Below, in pieces: positions 1 to 5,761 of a DNA stretch of 10,968 nucleotides. The DNA comes from Actinomycetota bacterium (lineage in GTDB: Bacteria > Actinomycetota > Actinomycetes > Mycobacteriales > Jatrophihabitantaceae), in the NCBI GenBank assembly GCA_019241805.1, contig JAFAWL010000204.1, positions 1-10,968 on the forward strand, read 5' to 3'. Under the pieces are notes generated by a model, which ran no database searches, was not told the DNA's origin, and saw nothing but the letters and a program-made list of their open reading frames with translations. The position numbers and the translations under genes were made by a program. Each line of letters opens with the position of its first letter. Within the stretch, counting starts at the first letter, position 1.

Positions 1-186
1 GGCGATGATCACTTTGAGGCCGCGGGGGGCGGCCGCCCGCGCGTACTCGGCCATGTCGAGCGGCGTGCGGTGGGCCGAGACCACGTGCGCCTCGTACGCG
101 ACACCGAACTCGTCCAGCGCCTCGGCGGCTGCGCTCATGACCGGCCAGTCGGAGTCACTACCCATGATCACACCGACGTCGGTCAC
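1..186 (-). CDS. purE: PurE, N5-CAIR mutase (partial, N-terminal 62 residues)
   Basis: Class I PurE converts N5-carboxyaminoimidazole ribonucleotide to 4-carboxy-AIR in de novo purine synthesis, in the cytoplasm. The 62 visible codons contain the hallmark MGSDSDWPVM phosphate-binding loop near the N-terminus, then VVSAHRTP (the conserved SAHRTP segment with the catalytic His) and the start of the next strand (LKVIIA). The 3' part lies beyond the window edge. The start chosen is GTG at 186, which shares the four bases GTGA with the purK stop. The ATG at the MGSDSD motif, seven codons later, is possible but leaves fewer residues than usual ahead of the loop. A GGAG at 200-197 inside the purK end is a plausible ribosome-binding site, so translation is probably coupled to purK. 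Identity is near certain; the start is less so. Confidence 0.95.
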   Translation of the reverse strand, partial: MTDVGVIMGSDSDWPVMSAAAEALDEFGVAYEAHVVSAHRTPLDMAEYARAAAPRGLKVIIA

Positions 187-1358
187 CGGGAGGCGTCTCC
201 GTTCATCAGATAAGCCGCGGCGCCCCGCGCCCGTTCGCGAACGGAAGCGAGATCCGTGCCGAGCGCGGTGACGTGCCCGACCTTGCGGCCGGGACGAAAC
301 GACTTCCCGTAGAGGTGGATCTTCACGTCCGGCCAGCCGGCCAGGCAGTGATGCACCCGCTCGTCGAGGCTCTTGGGCACGACATCGTCGGGTCCACCGA
401 GCAGATTCACCATGACCGTCACCGGGGCCGTCGTCGTCGTAGTCCCCAGGGGGTAGTCGAGCACGGCGCGCAGATGCTGCTCGAACTGCGAGGTGCGTGA
501 GCCTTCGATGGTCCAGTGCGCCGAGTTGTGCGGACGCATCGCCAGCTCGTTGACCAGCAGGCACCCGTCGGCGTCTTCGAACAGTTCGACCGCGAGCACA
601 CCGACGACGCCCAGCGACGCCGCGACCCGCAGGGCGAGTCGTTGCGCCTCGTCGGCCCGCTCGTCATCGAGCTCGGGGGCGGGCGCCACGACCTCGACAC
701 AGATGCCGTCGCGCTGCACCGTCTCGACCACCGGCCACGCCGCGCCCTGCCCGAACGGCGAGCGAGCCACGACGGCGGCCAGCTCGCGGGCGATCGGCAC
801 TCGCTGCTCGGCCAGCACGGGCACGCCCTCGGACCGCAGCCGGTCGACCAGGGCGGCTCCGGCCGGCTCGTCGTCGACGGTCCACACACCTTTGCCGTCG
901 TAACCGCCGGTGGCGGCCTTGACCACGAGCGGCCAGCCGACCGCGGCGCCGAAGTCGACCAGGTCGGAGGCGGCGTCGATCGCCCGCCACGGCGGGCAGG
1001 GGATGCCGAGTTCGCCGAGCCGCTCCCGCATGGCTCGTTTGTTCTGCGCGTAGCGAAGCGCGTCGGCGCCCGGATACACGTTGGCCCCGTCGGCGATCAG
1101 CGCCCGGATGTGGTCGGAGCGAACGTGCTCGTGATCGAAACTGACGACGTCACAGCCGCGGGCGAACACCCGCAGGTCCTCGAGCGACCGGTAGTCACCG
1201 ACCTGGACCCCGGGCGTGACCAGGGCGGCCCCGTCGTCGGGAGTCTCGGCCAGCACGCGGACCGACAAACCGAGTGAAATGCCGGCCTGATGGGTCATCC
1301 GCGCCAGCTGACCAGCGCCTACCAGGCCGACGATCGGCAGCCCGGTGCGCGAATCCAC
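183..1358 (-). CDS. purK: PurK, N5-carboxyaminoimidazole ribonucleotide synthase
   Basis: PurK is an ATP-grasp enzyme that carboxylates AIR with bicarbonate and ATP to give N5-CAIR, the substrate of PurE encoded just downstream. The 391-residue protein starts with a nucleotide-binding-like GLVGAGQLARM (residues 11-21). It continues with QNKRAMRERL (about 105-114), the glycine-rich ATP-grasp loop KAATGGYDGKGVW (147-159) and the C-terminal family signature NELAMRPHNSAHWT. Length is normal for the family. The start is GTG at 1358; no strong ribosome-binding site precedes it. A TACCCT hexamer seven bases upstream could be the -10 box of a leaderless transcript (inference). It forms an operon with purE through a GTGA overlap and is divergent from the GtrA-like gene, an arrangement I recall from Mycobacterium (Rv3275c-Rv3277). 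Confidence 0.96.
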   Translation of the reverse strand: MDSRTGLPIVGLVGAGQLARMTHQAGISLGLSVRVLAETPDDGAALVTPGVQVGDYRSLEDLRVFARGCDVVSFDHEHVRSDHIRALIADGANVYPGADALRYAQNKRAMRERLGELGIPCPPWRAIDAASDLVDFGAAVGWPLVVKAATGGYDGKGVWTVDDEPAGAALVDRLRSEGVPVLAEQRVPIARELAAVVARSPFGQGAAWPVVETVQRDGICVEVVAPAPELDDERADEAQRLALRVAASLGVVGVLAVELFEDADGCLLVNELAMRPHNSAHWTIEGSRTSQFEQHLRAVLDYPLGTTTTTAPVTVMVNLLGGPDDVVPKSLDERVHHCLAGWPDVKIHLYGKSFRPGRKVGHVTALGTDLASVRERARGAAAYLMNGDASR

Positions 1359-1365
1359 GCCTGTG

Positions 1366-1371
1366 AGGGTA
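1366..1371 (-). promoter_or_regulatory. Possible -10 box of purK (leaderless)
   Basis: Read on the minus strand, TACCCT fits the actinobacterial TANNNT pattern and lies seven bases before the purK GTG. Transcription would then start at or next to the start codon. There is no convincing -35 hexamer at 16-18 bp and no clear ribosome-binding site. Hexamers of this kind occur often by chance, so this is only a candidate. Confidence 0.3.
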
Positions 1372-1432
1372 CTGGCAACTAGACACGGTGCCGGCCGGGC
1401 AACCGTTCGAATGAGGATAAGGTCGATACTTC

Positions 1433-1927
1433 ATGACTGTGGTCGAGCGACTCTCCCTGGCCGTGCGCCTGCGCGGCTCGTGGCGCATCCTGCTCAAAGA
1501 GATCAGCGCCTTCGGTCTGATCGGTCTGATCGCCCTGATCATCGACCTCGCCATCTTCAAGGAGCTGTCGCCGCACGGGGCGTTGAAGGCCAAGTGTGTC
1601 TCCACCGTCGTCTCGACCACGGTGGCCTACTTCGGAAACCGCTACCTGTCCTTCTCGCACCGCGCGCGGACCAGTATCGGTCGCGAGACCGGGTTCTTCT
1701 TCGGAATCAACCTGATCACGCTGGGGTTCTCGGAGCTGATCCTGGCGGTGTTCGTCTACGGCTTCGACCAGCCGCACGGCGGCATCGTGATCCAGATCGT
1801 CAACGTCGGCACGATCGGCTTGGGCACGATCTTCCGGTTCTGGTCGTACAAGCGATTCGTGTTCCTGCATCCCGACCGCGTGCACGGGCGCTACGACGAC
1901 GTCGACGACGAGCTGGCCGAGGCCTGA
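1433..1927 (+). CDS. GtrA-like small membrane protein
   Basis: The 164-residue protein has four likely membrane helices at about residues 23-43, 52-70, 86-110 and 117-137, with basic loops and an acidic tail (DDVDDELAEA). GtrA-family features are the first helix segment FGLIGLIALIIDLAIFKEL, the VAYFGNRYLSF segment after helix 2, and the closing FRFWSYKRFVF. GtrA-like proteins are thought to help move lipid-linked sugars across the membrane for cell-surface polysaccharides; the exact substrate here is unknown. The ATG at 1433 is preceded by GAGG (1413-1416) and AAGG (1419-1422), a usable ribosome-binding region. It is divergent from purK, with 74 bp between starts, and converges with the next gene, six bases away. 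The neighbourhood with purK is conserved in some actinobacteria, although no functional link to purines is obvious. Confidence 0.88.
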   Translation: MTVVERLSLAVRLRGSWRILLKEISAFGLIGLIALIIDLAIFKELSPHGALKAKCVSTVVSTTVAYFGNRYLSFSHRARTSIGRETGFFFGINLITLGFSELILAVFVYGFDQPHGGIVIQIVNVGTIGLGTIFRFWSYKRFVFLHPDRVHGRYDDVDDELAEA

Positions 1928-1933
1928 TCAGGC
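1922..1933. repeat. 12-bp perfect palindrome between convergent genes
   Basis: GCCTGATCAGGC reads identically on both strands. It covers the stop codon of the GtrA-like gene and ends one base before the stop of the converging gene. As RNA it could form only a 4-bp stem with a GATC loop and no U-tract, so it is a weak terminator candidate at best and may be chance. Confidence 0.3.
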
Positions 1934-2416
1934 TCAGGTCTCGCCGCCGATGTCTGTCTCGTACGCGTCATAGATCAAGTCGGCACCGCGCTGCCGATGG
2001 CGTACCAGCTGACCCAGCAGGGCGTTGGCGCGCTCCCGCAGCAGCCGCGCCCTGTCCGCATCGACACCGGTCTGGTCCTCGCCGACGTCCCAGGTTTGGG
2101 CCGCAGTGGCCAGTGCGGCGATCTCGCTCCTGATCAAGGCGTGCTCCTCGGCCAGTCGGATCACCGCATTGGCCAACCGCAGGTCGCCGTCCATGATCGC
2201 CTGATGCAGTCCACCCGGCCCTTCGGTGACCTCGATGTGCTCATCGAAGTCCTCGGTCAACTCCTCGAGCGCGGGACGCACACGTCCTAGCCAATCCGGG
2301 CCACCGACCGGAACTGCGAGGGCTCGTTCGAGGCCGCCCATCGACTCGCGCAGCTCCGCTCGCCGCCGACGCAGTTCGTCCAGATCGGTGATGCCGGCTC
2401 GTGTACCGGTTCGCAT
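1934..2416 (-). CDS. Small hemerythrin-like (HHE-type) helical protein
   Basis: The 160-residue protein is predicted to be almost entirely helical and soluble. It starts with an Arg/Glu-rich amphipathic helix (about 11-33), followed by a helix with DEHIEVTEGPGGLHQ (58-72), another with RLAEEHALIRSEI (87-99), and a C-terminal helix with LVRHRQRGADLIYDAYETDIGG (137-158). Spaced His and Glu/Asp residues (H60, E64, H71, E91, H92, H140, D146) resemble the metal-ligand pattern of hemerythrin HHE four-helix bundles, which bind di-iron and sense or carry O2, NO or iron. The assignment rests on pattern only; a metal-free helical bundle of unknown function is the alternative. The ATG at 2416 has only a weak GAAG ahead of it. 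The gene stands alone, converging with the GtrA-like gene and divergent from thpR. Confidence 0.65.
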   Translation of the reverse strand: MRTGTRAGITDLDELRRRRAELRESMGGLERALAVPVGGPDWLGRVRPALEELTEDFDEHIEVTEGPGGLHQAIMDGDLRLANAVIRLAEEHALIRSEIAALATAAQTWDVGEDQTGVDADRARLLRERANALLGQLVRHRQRGADLIYDAYETDIGGET

Positions 2417-2475
2417 GGCTTCGATGGTGCGCGCGGGTCGGGCCCGCGTCCAGACCGCGACCGTCGGGGTTCAGT

Positions 2476-2542
2476 TTTGCACTCGTTGTGTAGGCGCAGC
2501 CCACCCCGCAGACGCATCGAGAACCCACGGAACGAGTGCAAA
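2476..2542. repeat. Perfect 12-bp inverted repeat in the gap before thpR
   Basis: TTTGCACTCGTT (2476-2487) is matched exactly by its reverse complement AACGAGTGCAAA (2531-2542), with 43 bases between. Two further pairs lie just outside (2473/2545 and 2474/2544), with several more just inside, so an imperfect longer stem is possible. It lies in the 230-bp gap between divergent genes. It could be an operator, a leader-RNA stem or the remnant of a small element; none can be chosen from sequence alone. The 9 bases CAGCCCACC in its loop (2497-2505) are complementary to each copy of the G-rich tandem repeat downstream. Confidence 0.6.
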
Positions 2543-2572
2543 GCTTCTTGGTCGCCCGGGGATCGGGCTGCA

Positions 2573-2619
2573 GGCGGTGGGCTGGGGGCGGTGGGCTGGG
2601 GGCGGTGGGCTGGGGGCGG
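2573..2619 (+). repeat. 14-bp G-rich tandem repeat, three exact copies plus a partial
   Basis: The unit GGCGGTGGGCTGGG occurs three times without error (2573-2586, 2587-2600, 2601-2614), followed by five bases of a fourth copy. It ends 27 bases before the thpR start. The plus strand holds six runs of three or more G separated by 2-4 bases, which fits the canonical pattern for a G-quadruplex. The rest of the 2417-2646 gap holds only the inverted repeat and no recognisable gene or promoter. Confidence 0.9.
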
Positions 2620-2646
2620 CCGCGAGGGTGCGGCCATGATGGGGCG

Positions 2647-3204
2647 GTGCGTCTGTTCGCCGCGGTGCGGCCGTCGGCCGAGGCGATCGTGGATCTCCGT
2701 GCGGCCCTCGATCGATCGGCGATCGGTGCTCCTCGGCTGATCCCGCCCGATCGTTGGCACGTGACGACGGCGTTCTACGGCGAGGTCGACGAGCGGCGTC
2801 GGCTGGCATTGACCGCCCGTCTGGCTCGGTCCGCGGCCGCCGCCGGGACCGGTGAGCTGCGACTGGCCGGTGCCGGCCACTTCGGCGGATCGGTCAGCAG
2901 TGGTCGCTTCGGTGGCGCCGTGCTCTGGGTGGGACTGGCAGGCGATGTCGACGTGCTGGGGGAGCTGGCTCGCGCCTGCACCCGGGCCGGACGCGGCGCG
3001 GGGATCGAACTAGCCCGGCGGACGTTTCGTGCCCACCTGACCTTGGCCCGGCTGCGCCAACCGTTCGACGTCGATGCGTGGACGGCGGGGCTTCGCGACT
3101 ACGCCGGACCGGGCTGGCCGCTGGATCGACTGGCGTTGGTGAGCAGCCGACTCGGGCCCGATCCGTCTTATGCTGACCTCGAGTCCTGGTCGTTGGGCGG
3201 TTGA
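2647..3204 (+). CDS. thpR: RNA 2',3'-cyclic phosphodiesterase (LigT/2H family)
   Basis: ThpR-type 2H phosphoesterases open 2',3'-cyclic phosphates on RNA ends and were first known as 2'-5' RNA ligases (LigT). The 185-residue protein has the two diagnostic HxTx motifs, HVTT at 38-41 (in DRWHVTTAFYGEV) and HLTL at 130-133 (in FRAHLTLARL), and the usual N-terminal strand RLFAAVRPS. Length fits the family. The start chosen is GTG at 2647, immediately before the conserved strand. Reading further upstream in the same frame would run through the G-rich tandem repeats and give a low-complexity Gly/Trp-rich peptide unlike the family. The nearby ATGs at 2636 and 2639 are out of frame. The only ribosome-binding-like sequence is the close GGGGCG. 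imuA' follows with its own promoter, so thpR is probably transcribed separately. Confidence 0.9.
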   Translation: MRLFAAVRPSAEAIVDLRAALDRSAIGAPRLIPPDRWHVTTAFYGEVDERRRLALTARLARSAAAAGTGELRLAGAGHFGGSVSSGRFGGAVLWVGLAGDVDVLGELARACTRAGRGAGIELARRTFRAHLTLARLRQPFDVDAWTAGLRDYAGPGWPLDRLALVSSRLGPDPSYADLESWSLGG

Positions 3205-3236
3205 ACCGGCTCGATTTGGAGACCTGAAGAGTTGCA

Positions 3237-3266
3237 TTGACAGAGCTCGAACACATGTTCGACACT
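3237..3266 (+). promoter_or_regulatory. imuA' promoter, apparently leaderless
   Basis: TTGACA (3237-3242) is a consensus -35 box. Eighteen bases later GACACT (3261-3266) serves as the -10; it keeps A at position 2 and T at position 6 of TANNNT. Six bases after its last T comes the A of the ATG at 3273, so the predicted transcription start is the first base of the start codon. The LexA box fills the spacer between the two boxes, a position where bound LexA would exclude RNA polymerase. Seen: the boxes and spacing. Inferred: leaderless transcription. Confidence 0.65.
3247..3262 (+). promoter_or_regulatory. LexA (SOS) box of imuA'
   Basis: TCGAACACATGTTCGA is a full match to the actinobacterial LexA operator consensus TCGAAC-N4-GTTCGA, with intact 6-bp half-sites. 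It lies between the -35 and -10 boxes of imuA', so the gene should be repressed until RecA-stimulated LexA cleavage after DNA damage. Confidence 0.93.
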
Positions 3267-3272
3267 GGATCA

Positions 3273-4010
3273 ATGCTGGATGTGGCGATCCGCCGGGCCG
3301 ACGGACAGACCGTCGTGGATCTGCATCGCCATGACGCCCCGGCTCTGCCGGTGCTTCCAGCTTTGTCCGGACTGCTACCGAACGGGGTTCGACGCGGCAG
3401 CACCGTGGCCGTCTCGGGCTCGTTGTCGCTGCTGTTCGCCCTGCTCGGCGCGGGTTCAGCCGACGGTGCCTGGTGCGCCCTGGTCGGACTGCCGACCATC
3501 AGCGCCGAAGCCGCCGCCGAATACGGCATCGAGTTGTCGCGACTGGCGCTCGTCCCGGCCCCCGGCCCTGGGTGGTCGACCGCGGTCGGAGCTCTGCTGG
3601 ATGCCGTGGATCTCGTCGCCGTCCGCCCACCGCCGCGTCTCGCGCCGGGCGACGTCCGCCGCTTGTCCGCCCGGGCCCGCACGCACGATTCCGTGCTCAT
3701 GCCCTATCTGTTCAAGGGCGATCAGTGGGCCGGTCCCGATCTGCGCCTGCGCGCCGACGAGGCCGAATGGAGCGGCGCCCACGACGGCCACGGGCGGTTG
3801 ATCCGACGCCGGCTCGTGGTCAGCGTCGAGGGACGCGGCCAGGCGTCGCGATCCCGCTCGCAACCGCTGTGGCTTCCAGCCGCCGCCGGCGGGGTCGAGA
3901 CAGTCGGGGTCCAGACAGTCGGGGTCCAGACAGTCGGGGTAGAGGGGGTCGACAGGGTCGACGGGGCGACCGTGAGCGACTTGGCACCCCTCACCGCCCG
4001 GGCCGGCTGA
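3273..4010 (+). CDS. imuA': ImuA', mutasome accessory protein (RecA-like fold)
   Basis: This 245-residue protein is assigned as the actinobacterial ImuA' (mycobacterial Rv3395c type), which works with ImuB and DnaE2 in damage-induced mutagenesis. It has a RecA-like layout: SGLLPNGVRRGSTVAVSGS (32-50) corresponds to the strand and loop where RecA has Walker A, but no GKT/S is present. DAVDLVAV (110-117) resembles a Walker B strand. SQPLWLP (196-202) precedes a repetitive tail. The tail contains three pentapeptide repeats of the type GV(E/Q)TV (207-221), probably disordered. The start chosen is ATG 3273 because the in-frame TTG at 3237 is the -35 box and the ATG at 3255 lies in the LexA box. 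No ribosome-binding site precedes 3273, in keeping with a leaderless mRNA. imuB follows after 47 bases. Identity relies on weak family resemblance plus strong context. Confidence 0.85.
   Translation: MLDVAIRRADGQTVVDLHRHDAPALPVLPALSGLLPNGVRRGSTVAVSGSLSLLFALLGAGSADGAWCALVGLPTISAEAAAEYGIELSRLALVPAPGPGWSTAVGALLDAVDLVAVRPPPRLAPGDVRRLSARARTHDSVLMPYLFKGDQWAGPDLRLRADEAEWSGAHDGHGRLIRRRLVVSVEGRGQASRSRSQPLWLPAAAGGVETVGVQTVGVQTVGVEGVDRVDGATVSDLAPLTARAG
3891..3935 (+). repeat. 15-bp tandem repeat in the 3' end of imuA'
   Basis: Three copies of GGGGTC(C/G)AGACAGTC lie at 3891-3905, 3906-3920 and 3921-3935; the second and third are identical and the first differs by one base. A decayed fourth copy follows. 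The unit is in frame and encodes Gly-Val-Glu/Gln-Thr-Val, so copy-number change would alter tail length without breaking the frame. Confidence 0.9.
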
Positions 4011-4057
4011 GCCACGCGCAAAGCATCTGACATCGACCCGATCCGAGCAGGTATTCC

Positions 4058-5644
4058 ATGGATTCCGCACCACGCACCATCGCGATCTGGTGCCCCGACT
4101 GGCCGGTCACCGCGGCTCGGACCGCAGCCGGTCGATCGGACGAGGCGCCGGTGGCCGTGGTCATCGCCAACCGCGTGCTGGCCTGTTCCTATCCGGCCCG
4201 CGCGCACGGAGTGCGGCGAGGTCTGCGTCGACGCGAGGCCCAGGCTCGCTGCCCCGATCTCATCGTGCTGCCCCGCGACGAGACGGCCGAGGCCCGACTG
4301 TTCGAACCGGTCGTCGCGGCGCTGGAGTCGATCGCGCCCGGTGTCGAGATAACCCGACCCGGTCTGGCCGCCATCGGCATGCATGGACCAGTGCGTTATT
4401 TCGGCGGCGAAGCGGGGGTACTGCACGCGCTGTCGCGAGCAGTCGCCGACAGCACACTCGACCTGCTCATCGGAGTGGCCGACGGCGCCTTCGCCGCCGA
4501 GCAGGCCGCCCGCCGCGGGGTGATCGTGCCGGCCGGCGGCTCGGCCGAATTTCTCAACCCGATGCCGGTGAGCACGCTCGATCCAGCCCTGGATTCACCG
4601 CTGGTGGATCTGCTGCAACGCCTCGGACTGCGCACGCTCGGTGCGTTCGCCGCCCTGCCGGCCGCCGATGTGCTGGCCCGCTTCGGCCCGGGCGGAGCCT
4701 GGGCCCATCGCCAGGCCGGTGGTCGCGACGACCGCCCGGTCGCCGCTCGACGGCCTCCGGCCGAATTCACGGTCACCCTCGATTTCGAGCCCCCGTTGGC
4801 CCGGGTCGACGCGGTCGCCTTCTCGACCCGGGCCACCGCCGAGAACTTCATCGGCGAGCTGGCCGCCCACGGACTGGCCTGCACCTGCCTGGAACTGCAG
4901 GTGATCACTGACAGCGGCGCCGAGACCACCCGTCGCTGGCGACATGCGGGGGTACTGCGCGCTGTCGACGTCCTCGATCGGGTGCGCTGGCAATTGGAGG
5001 GCTGGCTGCGCGGTGGGAACCGTTCGAGTGGGGTCGGTTCGAGTGGGGTCGGCGCCGAGTTCGGGGGGATCACCCGGCTGCGCCTGGTTCCGATCGAGAC
5101 GGTGCCGACCGGAGCGCATCAGCAGTCGCTCTGGGGTGGGTCGGGATTGCGGGACGAACTGGCCCAGCGAGCCCTGGCCCGGGTGCAGACGTTGCTCGGG
5201 CACGGCTCGGTGCTCACTCCCGTACTCCAAGGTGGTCGCGACCCGATCGAGCGGACGGGGTTCGTCGCCTGGGGGGACGAGCCGATCGCCGGGCGGCGTC
5301 CGGACCTGCCCTGGCCCGGACGACTGCCCGCTCGCGCCCCGACCGTCCTGATCGACCCGCCTCGTCCGGTGCAGGTGCTCGACGAGCTCGGACGGCCGGT
5401 CGTGGTGACCGAGCGCGGCGCGGTGCCCTGCCCGCCGGCTCGATTCACCATGCCGGGACAGCATCCGCTCGCGATCACGTCCTGGGCCGGACCATGGCCG
5501 GTCGACCAGCGTTGGTGGAGCGAGGAGCACGTCGGCTGTCGCGCCCGGTTCCAATTGGTCGATGTCCGCGGGCAGGCCTACCTGGTCGCCTGCCGGATGA
5601 ACACCGATGACCCTCGCTGGACCCTGGAAGCCCGTTATGACTGA
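4058..5644 (+). CDS. imuB: ImuB, catalytically inactive Y-family polymerase homologue
   Basis: ImuB is the scaffold of the actinobacterial mutasome: a Y-family-like protein that binds the beta clamp, ImuA' and DnaE2. The 528-residue protein begins RTIAIWCPDWPVTAAR (6-21), where active Y-family polymerases have the first catalytic Asp (DxDxFF); that aspartate is replaced. The region matching the SxDE motif reads ITRPGLAAIGMHGPVRYFGG (98-117) and has no DE pair, so polymerase activity is not expected. PLVDLLQRLGLRTLGAFAALP (181-201) is a helix-hairpin-helix-like segment, followed by a little-finger-like region. QQSLWG (355-360) fits a beta-clamp-binding motif, like the QLPLWG I recall in the mycobacterial protein. 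The C-terminal part (about 385-528) is the ImuB-specific extension. The ATG at 4058 has AGCAGG six bases upstream. Likely transcribed from the imuA' SOS promoter. Confidence 0.93.
   Translation: MDSAPRTIAIWCPDWPVTAARTAAGRSDEAPVAVVIANRVLACSYPARAHGVRRGLRRREAQARCPDLIVLPRDETAEARLFEPVVAALESIAPGVEITRPGLAAIGMHGPVRYFGGEAGVLHALSRAVADSTLDLLIGVADGAFAAEQAARRGVIVPAGGSAEFLNPMPVSTLDPALDSPLVDLLQRLGLRTLGAFAALPAADVLARFGPGGAWAHRQAGGRDDRPVAARRPPAEFTVTLDFEPPLARVDAVAFSTRATAENFIGELAAHGLACTCLELQVITDSGAETTRRWRHAGVLRAVDVLDRVRWQLEGWLRGGNRSSGVGSSGVGAEFGGITRLRLVPIETVPTGAHQQSLWGGSGLRDELAQRALARVQTLLGHGSVLTPVLQGGRDPIERTGFVAWGDEPIAGRRPDLPWPGRLPARAPTVLIDPPRPVQVLDELGRPVVVTERGAVPCPPARFTMPGQHPLAITSWAGPWPVDQRWWSEEHVGCRARFQLVDVRGQAYLVACRMNTDDPRWTLEARYD
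5022..5051 (+). repeat. 15-bp direct repeat, two copies, inside imuB
   Basis: GTTCGAGTGGGGTCG occurs twice in tandem (5022-5036 and 5037-5051). It encodes the repeated pentapeptide SSGVG (residues 323-332) in the linker ahead of the clamp-binding motif, probably a flexible stretch. Confidence 0.88.
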
Positions 5645-5681
5645 CCTTATGACCCGGCTACAACTGACCATCTTGCCCCGC

Positions 5682-5710
5682 TTGCCGGATAGCCGACCTC
5701 GACTTAGTAT
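5682..5710 (+). promoter_or_regulatory. Candidate dnaE2 promoter
   Basis: TTGCCG (5682-5687) and TAGTAT (5705-5710) are separated by 17 bases and fit -35 and -10 boxes of an actinobacterial housekeeping promoter. The final T of the -10 is also the first base of the LexA box, so the operator covers the expected start near 5717. The 5' leader would be about 45 bases. Only a weak GGA precedes the dnaE2 start codon. dnaE2 may also be reached by read-through from imuA'-imuB, since no terminator is visible in 5645-5761. Confidence 0.55.
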
Positions 5711-5725
5711 CGAACATGTGTTCTA
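5710..5725 (+). promoter_or_regulatory. LexA (SOS) box of dnaE2
   Basis: TCGAACATGTGTTCTA matches the LexA operator consensus TCGAAC-N4-GTTCGA with one mismatch (T for G next to the last base). It is 36 bases before the dnaE2 GTG and overlaps the candidate -10 and transcription start, so dnaE2 should be directly SOS-controlled. Confidence 0.88.
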
Positions 5726-5761
5726 TCTAGCGAGTGGCAGCTGCGGATTGTCGGACTAGCC

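Noticed and set aside
516..1277. Plus-strand open frame of 253 codons opposite purK
   Set aside because: Composition and lack of motifs mark it as a shadow of purK, whose ATP-grasp motifs are clear.
1922..1933. Palindrome GCCTGATCAGGC as a bidirectional terminator
   Set aside because: The stem would be only 4 bp with no T-tract on either side; kept as a repeat but not called a terminator.
2536..2646. N-terminal extension of thpR through the G-rich repeats (37 extra residues)
   Set aside because: The peptide is Gly/Trp/Arg-rich, has no family counterpart, and the conserved N-terminal strand RLFAAV begins right at GTG 2647.
3237..3272. Start of imuA' at the TTG of 3237 or the ATG of 3255
   Set aside because: TTG 3237 is part of a consensus -35 box and ATG 3255 lies in the LexA operator; neither would be in the transcript from this promoter.
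5637..5654. Repeated TTATGAC around the imuB stop
   Set aside because: Two 7-bp copies ten bases apart, with no palindrome or known operator; likely chance.
4595..5671. Long open frame (358 codons) on the minus strand opposite imuB
   Set aside because: It is a GC-bias shadow: no recognisable domain, Arg/Gly/Pro-rich composition, and imuB on the other strand is certain.
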